A stretch of DNA of 64,000 nt, taken from Pomacea canaliculata. Taxonomy: Eukaryota > Mollusca > Gastropoda > Architaenioglossa > Ampullariidae. Shown here piece after piece: positions 27,401 through 41,700 of the stretch. Within the stretch, counting starts at the first letter, position 1. The number at the start of each line of letters is the position of its first letter. A program made the translations under genes and the position numbers. Under the pieces are notes generated by a model. It ran no database searches, had not been told where the DNA came from, and was given only the letters and a program-made list of their open reading frames with translations. The stretch spans positions 43,875,091 through 43,939,090 of the forward strand of contig NC_037591.1 in assembly GCF_003073045.1 (NCBI RefSeq), read 5' to 3'.

Positions 27401-29751
27401 CTGGTTTGTAAACATGTGAGAGTCGATAATTGTTGTCTGACTTGTGAGTGTCGCTGGTTTGTAAACATAATTGTTGTCTGACTTGTGAGTGTCGCTGGTT
27501 TGTGTCACTTGTGTCACTGGAAAGTCTCTTGTGAAAGTTCACCCGTTAGTGTCCGGGTAGGTGATTATTTTACGTGAACAAAGAGCTGCATTCATTATTA
27601 TTATCATCATTATTATCATGAAAGTCTGGTGTCGTCACACAATGTACAGTTACACACGTGTGTTGACAGCTGACTATAGCACGCACACACACACACACGA
27701 GCGCCCGTCAGTCACGTGCCTGGTTGTTGTTGACCCAAAGCCACGTGCCTTCTACGATGATGTCGTGTAGTCCAATCCAGAAGTCTCCTCCTGTCACGTG
27801 ACCTGTTGGTAGATTCACACAAAGAACAAGAGACTTATACAGGTAGCGTTGTAGGAGGCAGCAGTTGGAGAACAGACGACACTTTGTGAATATTTTCACA
27901 GACATGCACCACGAGACACGACAACCAGCGGGACCTTAGCTCCTAGTCGCCAGTCAGTGGAGCAGACGACAGGTGGACAACAATGTTGAGGCTAAACAGT
28001 CTGATACATGGGTCTGTCGGGTACAGAGAACAAATAGTTCAGTGTGTCTGTCATGTTTGGAAGGCCGGGTGGATGGACCAAGCTGCCCCCTGGCTGTGGA
28101 ACAGTGTGTGGTTCACCGTGCAAACAATGTCGATGTTCAGTTTATTTCGCTTTGAATAGCTGACAACCGAGTTCCGGTTACTTTGTGGAACGCTCGGCAG
28201 TTAGTGGTTTAGTGGCTGCTAGATGTCAGAACTAACTCACTGACAATGCAAGTGGTGAGCGAGAGATAACTGCTGGGTGAGTGCGAGTAAACTCAACTCA
28301 CGGTTGAGGAAGGCCTGGTCCCTGTCGCCAGTGATGACCACCAGGTCGGCCTCAAAGCTCTTGCACATCCTGCGAGCATCAGACCAGATCTCAGGGCCGT
28401 CGGAGAAGAAGTAGCAGCTGAGTCCGAACTGGATCCACATGGGGTCACACATGTAGGGCGCTGAAAGACAAGGGGTGGCATCACATGCTGTTTATACCGG
28501 GTACATGCGGCTTATATCGGGTACCGGGTACAATCATGTCTCGGGATTCCGTCTCAGAGTCTGGAGACAAGGACTACAACAGTTGCTAGGCATTGTCAGA
28601 CTGTAGAATGTACAGACTGTGTCCCCCAAACACCTCCACTCCTCATTCACGGTGACTAGATGCTTCAGCAGCTGCTGCTCGGCTGTCCGTGTCTCGTTCT
28701 CAGGTGCTGAGCTCCGTAGGACTGTGAGCATGGCTGTACACGTTTAGTGTTTACTGTATAGTAAGTTGTCAACATGGATATAAACATGTTTGCTCACTCA
28801 AGCCCTGATGCTGTACACAACATACTTACACACAGACGTGGGCATTGGCTGCACGGGTGTGTTGACGGGTATCGTGCACACCCAGGATCGAATCACCGTG
28901 CAGTCTGACGTTAACTGCCATCGCCCCTCCGAGTCACCTGCACAGTGCAAGGTGTACATGTACATAGCATGAAGGTGTGTTTAGTCTTTGTTGGGTCACA
29001 AATAGGTCACAAGGCTAAATCACGCCGCCAGGTGTCGGTGCAGGACTAGAAAAACATTTTTAGACTTTAGACTGAGGCCGAAACTGAATGCGTTTCATTG
29101 TCAGAGTGAAGCTGTAGTTGTTATGTGAACTGAACTGAACTGAACTGGTTACAATGATTCTAGTGACACCCCCCTGACGAACAAAGGTACGTCCGCGCCC
29201 CCCTTAGCCAGCAATGTAAGCTAATTTCACTAATACCGGTATAAGAAACTTTTAACAAATGACCACCTTCGCGCCCCCCTTGTAAGCACGTCTCGCCCCC
29301 CCAAGGGGGGCGTGCCCCACCGTTTGAGAACCGCGGGGTTAAGGGTTAGGGTTAGGGTTATTTTGTAGACCCAAGTCTGACATGTTAGACTGAGACATGC
29401 GTGACATTGAAACTGAAACACATCAGACTGAAAGTAGCACGCACTCTCTTTCACACTCTCTCACTCTCTCACACTCTCTCAAACATTCTCACTCGCTCTC
29501 ACACTCTCTTTCACACACTCTCTCACTCACTGGTGTCTATGAAGCCGCAGTCGAGGTTGCCGACGGTGTTGTTGGGGGGCGGGTTTTCGGCCCAGTGCGT
29601 GGCGTTGCCGATGTTTTTGCCGCCAGACCACGTGATGGGACCGTAGTCGTTGCCGTTGTCTGCAAATCGAGTGATCATCGTATAGTCACTACATGAGGAT
29701 GTAGCCTTGTAACGCTCAGATATCCATCCTTCCTCCTCCTCCTCCTCCTCC

Positions 29752-29784
<33 letters not shown>

Positions 29785-32700
29785 CTAGAGAGCTCCATAT
29801 ATGAGGCGTGGCTAACAACGTATGCCGCTTGTAGTGTTCACAGCTTTATTTCCCAAACATTTTCAGGACCGAGAGGTAAATGACTTGATTTATGAATTTA
29901 GACATGACAGAGCCATGAAATAATAACGAGAAATAAATGGAACCCAACGATTATTGCTGTGGCGAGACAAATATTGTCAATGTTTCCCAAGGTGAGATGT
30001 TTGGACCACTTGGGTTGTAGAGGACAGATCGTATCTCGACCATTCATAAACACACCCGTAGTACCCGTAGTACCCGTTCCCCTGAATGTTTGGGGTATTC
30101 TATTTCTGGACAGGAATTACGAACACCCGTGTTACGCTTGGCATGAAGTGTAACCTCCGTATTTTATTGACTACACAACATTTCAGATACCAAAATACTC
30201 AGACATTATGTGTGCAAAATTATCTTTCAAACTCTTAGTTTATTCTCTTGAAGAAGAAGATGCGATGTGAGATCCTTGAGAAGCTGTCTGACAATGTGAT
30301 GACTGGCTGCTTTGTTGTGAGTGAAGTACATATTCCATGAGACAGTTTGACAGTTTGTAAGTGGTGGACAGTCCGTTCGGCTCACCGTTCAGTCCTATCC
30401 AGATGCTGTCCACGTACTCGCTGGCAAACACGGGGAGGTAACGCTGCAGGAACATCTGGTCAGACGGTCTGTGCACAGGAACAGTTAGTGAGTGAATGGC
30501 AGTCAAGCGAGTGAACAGTCCACACACAGTGAAGTCTGTCCACACAGTCCACATACAGTGAAGTCTGTCAACTCACAGTCCACACTCAGTTCACACACAG
30601 TGAAGTCTGTCAACTCACAGTCCACACTCAGTGAAGTCTGTCCACACAGTCCACACTCAGTTCACATACAGTGAAGTCTGTCCACACAGTCCACATACAG
30701 TGAAGTCTGTCCACACACAGTGAAGTCTGTCTACACACAGTGAAGTCTGTCCACACACAGTGAAGTCTGTCTACACACAGTGAAGTCTGTCCACACAGTC
30801 CACACACAGTGAAGTCTCTCCAGTGCCAAGCATTCCATGTACGTCACTTCACAGACAGCGCCGAGTCGCACATTCACATCCTGGGTTACATCTCACATCA
30901 AGAATCAATAATAACGAGAAATAAAAGCAACACAATGATTGTTCCTGTCACATGACTAAAGGGAAGTCACCCAGAACAATAATGTAAACAGCTTGTTGTC
31001 ACGTGTCAAACATGTTTCTGTCCCTGCTTGTCTCAGCGCTAGGGATGCCTTCTGTCACAGCAACATGGCCGCTGACAGCACACGACTGTGACGTCATATT
31101 CCAGGTGAGAGACCGCCTGGGCAAGGTGTGTGTTTACACAGTAGTCAGCAGTGACCAGCAGGCTAGTGTCAGACTGACACAGTGGTACAAATAGTGACAA
31201 CTAGAAGAACTCACAAATGAGCGAGTGTGTGACTCAGTGACTCATGGAATGTCATGTCAGGTGGAGACAGTGACACACAGACTGCATTGACAGATGGGGT
31301 ACAGTGACGGAATACAACAGCCTAGTAACAAATTATGTCAGTGACACATGCAATGACAGACTAACATATCAGGACAGTGACATGTGGAATCTAGTGACAG
31401 ATGGCGCCAGCGGTATGTTTGCAGAGAAGATGTAGTTACAAACACAATCAGCGGGTACAGTAACATGTAGCACGGTGAGAGACTGGCAATGTGAGAGAAT
31501 GAGTGCAGTCGCAGGCCGGGTACAGTGACAAGCGGGTAGAAATGCACTCACGATGCCAGGTTGACCAGCTGTCCTCCAATGCCAGTGCACGTGAGGTTAG
31601 CCACGCTCCATGACTGCATGTCGTCAAACAGTTTGAAGCACGTGCTCTGGTGTGTCAGCCACCCGTCCTGGCACTCACCTGAACAGGTTGTGTTGGCAGT
31701 TTAGAGGTAAACATTGTGTATACTTGCTCCTACAGCGTAAACAACAGTCGACATCTACTGATTTCACGCGAGGTCAGGTGAGATACACCCACAAAGGACC
31801 ACATCCGTACTTCATCTCAGAGCTAGAAAGTACACCCGTGCCTGATCCCTTAAGTAAAAGTACACCCGTACCTGGTCCTTTAGCTATTAAGTACACCCGT
31901 ACCTGGTGGCTTAGCGAGTAAGTACACCCGTACCTGATACCTTAGCTAGTAAGTACACCCGTACCTGATACCTTAGCTAGTAAGTACACCCGTACCTGAT
32001 ACCTTAGCTAGTAAGTACACCCGTACCTGATACCTTAGCTAGTAAGTACACCCGTACCTGATACCTTAGCTAGTAAGTACACCCGTACCTGATACCTTAG
32101 CTAGTAAGTACACCCGTACCTGGCGGTTTCTGACACGTGTAGCCGTTGAGAGAGTTACAGTCGCCCAGCTGCCAGGACTTGAGACGGCGAGGGATGCCGC
32201 CGTTGATGTACATGCACTGGGTGGTGTTCCTGCCACAGGATGTGTCATGTCAACATCATGATGCGTCATGTCATCAACTTCTACATCAACAACCTGATTA
32301 CTATCGTCAGACAACCAGGGGAGACTTACGGAGCGAGGCTGGGCTGCCCGTCCACCCAGAAGTTCTGATCAGTCGCCTCTAGGTGGCTACCGTCTGTCCA
32401 CGTCATCACAAGCTGACTTGACTGCTAGACAGACATGGAGTACATATGTAAGTACATACAGTACAGGACATGGAGTACATAAGTACATACAGTACAGGAC
32501 ATGCAGTACATAAGTACATACAGTACAGGACATGGAGTGCATATGTAAGTACATATAGTACAGGACATGGAGTACATATGTAAGTACATACAGTACAGGA
32601 CATGGAGTACATAAGTAAGTACATACAGTACAGGACATGGAGTACATAAGTACATACAGTACAGGACATGCAGTACATAAGTACATACAGTACAGGACAT

Positions 32701-35700
32701 GGAGTGCATATGTAAGTACATATAGTACAGGACATGGAGTACATATGTAAGTACATACAGTACAGGACATGGAGTACATAAGTAAGTACATACAGTACAG
32801 GACATGGAGTACATATGTACATACAGTACAGGACATGGAGTGCATATGTAAGTACATACAGTACATGACATGGAGTACATAAGTAAGTACATATAGTACA
32901 GGACATGGAGTACATATGTAAGTACATACAGTACAGGACATGGAGTGCATATGTAAGTACATACAGTACAGGACATGGAGTGCATATGTAAGTACATACA
33001 GTACAGGACATGGAGTGCATATGTAAGTACATATAGTACAGGACATGGAGTGCATATGTAAGTACATAAGTACAGGACATGGAGTACATAAGTACATACA
33101 GTACAGGACATGGAGTACATATGTAAGTACATACAGTACAGGACATGGAGTACATATGTAAGTACATACAGTACAGGACATGGAGTGCATATGTAAGTAC
33201 ATACAGTACAGGACATGGAGTACATAAGTACGTACAGTACAGGACATGGAGTACATAACTACATACAGTACAGGACATGGAGTACATATGGTCATGAATA
33301 ATGACATGTATATACAGTGCACATAGTGCGTCACATGTAGTCATACATGTACATATACACAATATACATAATACACATAATACGTCACATGTATCACACA
33401 CAGTAACAACATGTAATAATACAATACACATAATACGTCACATGTATCACACACAGTAACAACATGTAATAATACAATACACATAATACGTCACATGTAG
33501 CACACACAGTAGTGGCATATACACAATATACATAATACACATAATACGTCACATGTATCACACACAGTAATGACATATAGTATATACAATGCACATAATA
33601 CATCACAGTAGTGGCATATACACAATATACACAATACACATAATACACATAATGCGTCACATGTATCACACACAGTAATGACGTTTCTCTAGCTTGCCGT
33701 CACTGACATCAGAAAGTCAAGGACCTCCCACTACTGCTGTCACTCACGTTATTGGCAGCCTGTAGCCCCGCCCACAGGTTGACGCCCAGACGTCTTGACG
33801 CGTCCCACAAGTCGGCATGCGCAGTGAATGAGGAGACTTTGGCCAGTTGACTGTCCTGCAGGTCGCACATCTGCCTGTAAACACACTCACTGTCACTGTC
33901 ACTATCACTGTCACCATGAAGCTACACACACACGCACTCACCATAAGGCGGAACGACACTGACACGTGACAGTATGAGGCTACACAATACATACACAATA
34001 TTGACAGCAGCAAGTTTTGTACAAAACATACATACATAACATGTACAACACACACATGTACACACACACACAACATGTACACACACATGTACACACACAC
34101 ACACAACATGTACACACACATGTACACACACACACACAACATGTACACGTGGACAGAGCCAAACCCGTGTAGCAACTGTCCCCTACATGTAGTCTGGGAG
34201 TCTAGGGAGGGGCAGCAAGCGGGAAGCAGTCTGTCTACACTATGTCTATAGGAAGTAGTCTCCCCTTCTACTTAAATCTTTGCCAAACGAGAGTTGTCTC
34301 CTCTGCCTACTTGCACTGACTGTTTACACGACTAATTACCTTCTCTCTCACGTTAAAACGCAATTAGTCTGATTAGTTATCTCCTCCTGCTCTGTAAAGG
34401 TGGTTACGGTACTTGCTCCTGTGTGTCACGTGTCGCCGCCATCACATTTCACACGCTTGCCCCACTCACCCCTCATCACCCACTAAGAACCAGGCAGACG
34501 ACCAGGTGTGAAAAAGAAGTGAAAGGTCACGGTGTGCTGACAGACAAGCGAGTGTCAGTCTGGCAGTGACAGAAGTGCTGACCTACAAACACAGGCGACA
34601 CTGGGCTACAGCCTGACCTCTGACTCATGACCTACTTTGCGTCTTGCCAAGTGCGCTTGTCCGGGTAGATCTTAAAGCACGAGCCATTGATGAAATTCCA
34701 CTTGTTGTCCACGTCACACTGCAGGGGTACACCTGCAACACACGCACGTGCAACACTCTCACCCTGATTACTATGGCTACCAGCTCCCCCTCCTACACAC
34801 TCTCACTGATATACACACACACTCTCTCATACACACACACTAACATGCACTCATTCTCATACACACACACACACTAACACACACACACTCTCTCATATAT
34901 ACACACACACTAACACACACACTAACACACACACACTAACACACACACAGTGTAAGAGACGTTACCTACGTGTGTTGTCATGGAGATGTCTAAACTAAGC
35001 CACTGACTAGTGTGTGACGATGTCTTACTTTTAAACCGCTCACACAGCAGGTTGCACCAGTTCAGACAGGTGTAGTTGCTGACTTTCTGCCTGACGATGG
35101 CCACACACGGACCCTGGGAGTCGCCGGGTAGACCCTTGTCCCACGGCCTGGTCACACACACACAGATACAGATACAGGTACATACATAATATATACACAT
35201 AGTACACACACACATACAGATACAGGTACATACATAATATATACACACAGTACACACACAAGACATATAGTGCATGCACAATACACACATACACAATACA
35301 TACAATACATGCAATGTACACACAATACACATATAAATATGATATATATATACACATACACAATACATACAATACATGCAATATACACACAATACACATA
35401 TAAACATGATATATATATATACCCACACAATACCTACAGTGTACACACACAGTAAATACAAATATACACACAAACACACACACAAATACACACATAATGC
35501 AGACATAAAAGTCCCAGTGCATAAAGACACACAGACACACACACCACACACACACAGACACACAGACACAGACACACAGCTGTGAGTCCTGACTGTCAAC
35601 ACAACCTACAGCAACACATTGCCTTCACATTCACATTTCTTTGAAAACATTTAGAAGTGAATAGATGCTCACTACAATACTACAGCTGTAATGATGGAGC

Positions 35701-38700
35701 AGCCATGATAGTTACTGTCACACTGATAGTGTTGAGTTGTGGCTTCTAGTCTGTGTCATGCTGGCAGGTCTGTGTGTCTGTGTGTCTATTGTGTATCTGT
35801 CTGTGTGTCTGTCTGTGTGTCTGTCTGTGTGTCTATGTGTCTATTATGTATCTGTCTGTATGTATGTCTGTGTGTCCGTCTGTGTGTCTATGTGTCTATG
35901 TTTCTATTGTGTATCTGTCTGTATGTATGTCTGTCTGTGTGTGTGTGTCTGTCTGTCTGTGTGTATGTATGTCTGTCTGTGTGTCTATGTGTCTATCTGT
36001 CTATTGTGTCTGTATGTATGTCTGTCTGTGTGTGTGTAACTCACACAAGCGAGTTGTTGAGCGGGGTGTCGTCGACCCAGGAGTACTTGCTGTCCTGGAA
36101 CTTGATGCCAATCCACCAGCTGTCGACACTGGGTACAGCTGCTGTCACGTCCGCCAGAGTTTGAAACAACCAGTCCTGCACATGGCGCCGTGGCTTGTGT
36201 TCGTCACAACTTGTTGTACTCACATAGCTATGACTACACGTCACTCACGACAGTCAACAAACTCACTACACTCAACTACTGGCAGTGTACTAAGTAGATG
36301 TTGACAGAGTACAAGTACAAGTCGTCAGACTAACGAACATTAACAGGACATCCGTGTACAATCACAAACATACGGGTAGCTAGCTACATGTTGATGTCAT
36401 ACACGTTGATGTCATTGTATAAGTACAGACATACGGGTAGCTAGCTACATGTTGATGTCATTGTATAAGTACAAACATACGGGTAGCTAGCTACATCTTG
36501 ATGTCATTGTATAAGTACAGACATACGGGTAGCTACATGTTGACATCAGTGTACAATCACAAACATACGGGTAGCTAGCTACATGTTGATGTCAGTGTAC
36601 AATCACAAACACACAGGTAGCTAAGCTACATGTCTCACAGGTCACGTGCTCAGCTCGTGTTGTGGGGCCTGTTGGTGGGGGCTGAGGTGGACCTGATGCT
36701 GGTGGACTGATATTGGCTGGGTGACTGCTGGGTGACTATTCGGTAGCTGCTGGGTGACTGCTGGGTGACTACTGGGTGACTGGTAACAAAGTCTTAGAGT
36801 TCTGATGAGACAGAAACTAATCTCCTCAATTTAATTGTGTCTATCTACCTGAGGTCATCTAGATGAGGTCTAGGTCTGAGGTCATCTAGGTGCTAGCAAC
36901 TGTCACCTGGGTTTTTGACTCAATGCTACAGTGAACTCTCACCCTCTCCTGAGTATCTGAGATGACAACCAGCTGTCCGTTATACGCCTGGCACTTGTCC
37001 ACGGCGTCCGGCCACTTGTACTTGGTGGAGTCGGTGTTGATGAGGTAGCAGGAGTCGCTGCCCGGCCTCCCATACCAGCCGTACGGACACACCTGGCCGG
37101 CTCCTGAAACACACAGGTGTGAGATGAGCAACGAGACAAGTAGCACTGGACAGTAAGGACCTCTGACATCAGGGGTCAGATGTAGCACTGGACAGTTACG
37201 ACCTCTGACATCAGGGGTCAGATGTAGCACTTGACAGTTACGACCTCTGACATCAGGGGTCAGATGCAGCACTTGACAGTTACTACGTGTCCATCAGAAG
37301 AAAGCAACATCCGGTCCGCAATGTCACGTGGTCTGTGCTACTCAGTGGTCAGCGTCCACACAGCACGAACCACAGTCTGCAGCCCACGTGTCCTGTCCGA
37401 CACTAGAATGTCCTCCTCCTTCTTCTGGTCTTGTCGGGTCCGTGAAAACTGTCAGGGATCATGTTAGTGGTGCACAGTATCCTGACAGTATCCTGGACAA
37501 TACCTTGACACAGTATCCTGGACAGTATCCTTACTATATATCCTGGACAATACCTTGACACAGTATCCTGGACAGTATCCTTACTATATATCCTGGACAA
37601 TACCTTGACACAGTATCCTGGACAATGTCATCGTCTTAATGACGTGTCGTAGGCTGACATGTCTTATGCTAGTGATGGACATCATCCTGTACCTTCACTT
37701 TCCTTTTAGTTTTTTTGTTTAGTAGTAGTAGTGACAGAGTCACAACCATCTTAATGCCGCACCACACCCTGACTTGGAGACCCTGCCATCATGTGACTAT
37801 GTAACATCATGTGACTATGTAACAGCATGTGACTAAATGTACACCACGTGGTGCGAGAGCGACTGTCCTGTAGTCGCCTGACAACATTCTCAGCCGAATA
37901 TTAACTTTGGCCTGGAGTAGCGTCACCTGAACTCCGACATTTTGTCACCTTATGACGTCACGTCGTCTTCTGCCATCTGTGACGCGCCTTGAGCTTGTGT
38001 ATAGGGCAGGATAAGGCCAATATACCAGCGTTGTTTATTATTGTATGATAATAATCATAAGACACAGAGAGTAACACACAAGCGAGAGGCCAAAGGTCGC
38101 ACGACGCACGGTCTGTACTGTGACGCAAGTATCTACAGTGTACAGTGTACAGTGTACAGGCAACAGGTGGCGCTCTAGTACTGCTCTGTCAGTATTTGCC
38201 ACTGTCCATCCCAATTTCAACTTTTCAAACAGGACGAGGGATTGATGTTGTAATATTGTAATATATCAAAGACGTCTTTACCTTTATTTCAACAAACAAT
38301 TCTCTTGCGAGCTGTTGTGACTTGCTGAGCTTTGCTTGACTAACCGCACCTGACCAGTCGCCATGCCGCGGGTATGTTGGTGACATGTCTGCCCGAGCCT
38401 GGCTGTGAGGTGGCTACAGGTCAATCACCTTGACAACCTTCCACACTGAATGTGTCCGTAATACACAGTAGTTGTAGTGATGACAGTAATGGCAATGAAT
38501 GACAGATGTGCAAATGTCTCACCCTGCAGAAGGTCCCGAGGTAGGGACACCTTGACACTGTGCTTGCCGCACACTGACAACAGTCACGCTGACAGTCACG
38601 CTAACGTACTGCTGTATTACCACAAGTCATTGCACTGTATCAAGACTACGACAACAACTATTACTGTAGGAAAGGAGGCGACGACCTCTCAATGACTGTC

Positions 38701-41700
38701 GACGAGCGCGTGTCAACAAGCGAGGGTCAAAGGGTTAATTAACGCTTGACGAGTGAGGCTGCGCGTGTGTGTGTGTATATATATAAGGGGGGTCATGTGA
38801 CTAGTGTGCTCATGAAATTTACCGAAATAAAACAACTTGCAAAAAATCTGAGGTGCGTCTGCTGCCGACAGCCGGGTATGTCTGACCTCTGACTCACATC
38901 CGGTCCACACTGTCCACCCTGACCTGCTTCTCTTGACCACGAACTAATATCCCTTAACTGCCGGCAGACGATTTTTTCCAGTTAACTACTAAAACGAGGC
39001 ATTAGACGACATAGCTTCCGGTTTATTCACATTCTTTGTTACGGCTCGCCGAGACTAACAGCGGATCACTTCGCAAGAGGCCAAGAGTGAGTCTCGGCGT
39101 ACAGACAGCAGTCCATACATACACGTCCGTGTCTTGGCTGAACGAACGTCGTCTGTGGACGTCTGCTCCACTCATTCTACCTGCGGCCTAGACTTTTAGT
39201 ACCACACCTGGCATGGTAGCCGCTCTGTCTGCAGCATGGCTTACCTCCCCTGGTCACGTGGTCAGCAGCAGGCAGCGTGACAAGTGGCGGGTGAAGAGTT
39301 CATGCCTGGTGGCCAACAAGGACCGCGTCCACACAAGTCCTGTGTGTGTCGGGGGGTGAAGTGGGAGAAAGGGGGACAAGAGGGAAGTCCGGTCTGCAGT
39401 GAACACCAGCAGTCAGGGTTATTCCCCCTTGGATAACAAAATCAATGACGATTACACAATAGTAGGGTTATCTCCCATTCTTCAAGTGTGTGTAGAGAGG
39501 ATTGCGAGCGAGTGAGAGATAGTGAGAAATAAAGTGGAAAAAAAAAGAAAGAATTGGAGAGTGACAGCTGCACTTGACGGAAAGAGCGCCGCGGTGTGTA
39601 AAGAGGGCCTGCTTCCGCTTCCGGTCAGTGCTCTGGGCTGTGTTACGCCAACCGCCTCCTTTTGTGGCTACTGCGTCGCTCATGTCTTCGTGCACACGTC
39701 ACTGCGTCACCCATGTCTTCCTGCACACGTCACTGCGTCAGAAATTAATTTCTCAACGACTAACCCAGCCTGCAAAACTAGTGGTGTAGTAGTAGGCCCT
39801 ACTACAGGTTGCCCACCTACAGGTGGGCTGTGGGCTGTCCCATCACTTGCTACACTATGCGCCCACCAGTTTTGCCCCAGTTTGCGCTAAACGCAGTTGT
39901 GTCCCCAAAAGTGGGCCAACCCGCTTGGCGCCGTGCCAGGCAAGTCGTGGGCTGCCCACCGGTCAGGTGTAAGTGGGCTAACGTGCTCGGCCCCAGCGAT
40001 GCCCGTCATATGTTATGGTGGGCTACTTTTCTCACGCCTGAAGAGACAAGCGCGCTACACACGTGACTCAAGCTTTTCATCCTTTGATCTCTCTCGAGGT
40101 AAGTTCGTTTTCGCACAATAAAATTACTGTAGTTAAAAATTCTTTTATTTAAGACAACTATTTTATATTTACTTTTTTAATTCAATTATTATCAAAGTGC
40201 TTTTCTGTGAATTTTATCTTGTAAGGAGCCCTGAATTGTCTACTACCACTGGGCAGATAAGCGTACACGTGCTGTCGCCGCCATCTTTGCGAAGCCAGCT
40301 TTCCAGTTTGGGATTTTAAGTACGCTGTACAAATGTTGTTGCAAGGTTGGATTTAAACTTGAGCAGCTGCTATTTGCAGCTACAGATTAATGTTGATGGC
40401 ATACAACTTTTTAAATCACCAGGAACTCAGTTTTGGCCTATACATGGCCGAGTTTCCGTTTATTTGTTATTGACCCTTTGTTATTGGTCTTTACTGTGGC
40501 CGAGAGAAACCAAACGATGTTAAAGATCGAATGCTTAATTGATTTTGTGAAGGAGATGAAGACGTTGCAAAAAAAGGCCTCATTATTTGCCAGGAGTTGT
40601 GGAGAAAGTGATGGTAGCTTTATCGTGTGCTATTTGCAGACCCAAAATGGAATAAAACTGAATTTTTGCAACAGTTTATACTCAAGATCTAGTTTTTAAA
40701 AAAGCCTTCTCTCTTTTAAATACTATTTAGAAGAATATATAAATTAGCTGACAATACTGTCTGCATGCAGTTAAAATAGGTTTAAAATAGTACTGCCTTC
40801 ATATTGCGTAAGCTACATTGTCATTTTGTGGTTTTTTTTACAACCTTTTCTCCAAGGCAAGCCTATTCTGAGGTACTGCAGCTACTGAAACTCATTTTCA
40901 AGCAGTGCTCCACAGTTTGCTGTGTAAGGGGCAGTATCAAATGCTGCATCTTGGGCAAGCCAAGGTTTGTGTAGTTTTATGTTTTTTTTTATCCTCTTAC
41001 ATATTTCTGGTTCAAAACTTTATTTTGCATTTTAACAGTGATTGAAACCTTTGACCTTTTGAAGAAAGTTATAATACACTTATCATGTATGGCAACATAA
41101 AATTTAAACTGTTTTACTTGGAGAAACTGCTGTACCAATCTGGCAAAATGATTCAGACAGTAAGATATTTATTTGGATGCAAATTTCACTTATTCAAATT
41201 CATTAGAGTGTCATTTAAGAGGATCATCATTATAAATTGATCTGGAAAAGCTTAATTGTGACAAGTAAAAAAGTAGCATTTGTGAAGATTTTGTTTTAAT
41301 GTGCAAAATCAAAGGCACAGGTTATAAATAAATGAAAATGTTTTGCTTGAGTGTAGAAAGAACAAAGAAAGGATTATTGAAATGCCTAGAAGAAATCAAG
41401 GTGGGGCAAAAACGTTTGAAAGAAAAGGTCAACCAGCTGCTGCGCATCAATGATGACCAAAACTTGAGTGGAGAACTTTTCATTTCCTCTGAAGATAAAG
41501 GAAGATGGCTGGAAGACTGTGGTGTGAAAAAGAAAACGGTATGTTTTATAGCAGTTGTTTTCATTAAGTTTATTTTTTTATAGAGATATTACTGTTTTTT
41601 CCAAGATTATTGCATGGCTATCTTTAAGTGTGTCTTAATTCTGTCACAACAGTGTGCATTAACATGAGCTTTTGGTTGCATACATCAGTATTATAGCATT

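Noticed and set aside
32387..33431. Overlapping minus-strand open frames of 266-341 codons
   Set aside because: They are read-through of a 32-36 bp minisatellite in three phases with no domain and no independent support.
40433..40699. 88-codon plus-strand frame in the transposon as the DUF4806 N-terminus
   Set aside because: It lacks a recognisable family motif, and I could not find a splice pair joining it in frame to the exon at 41357.
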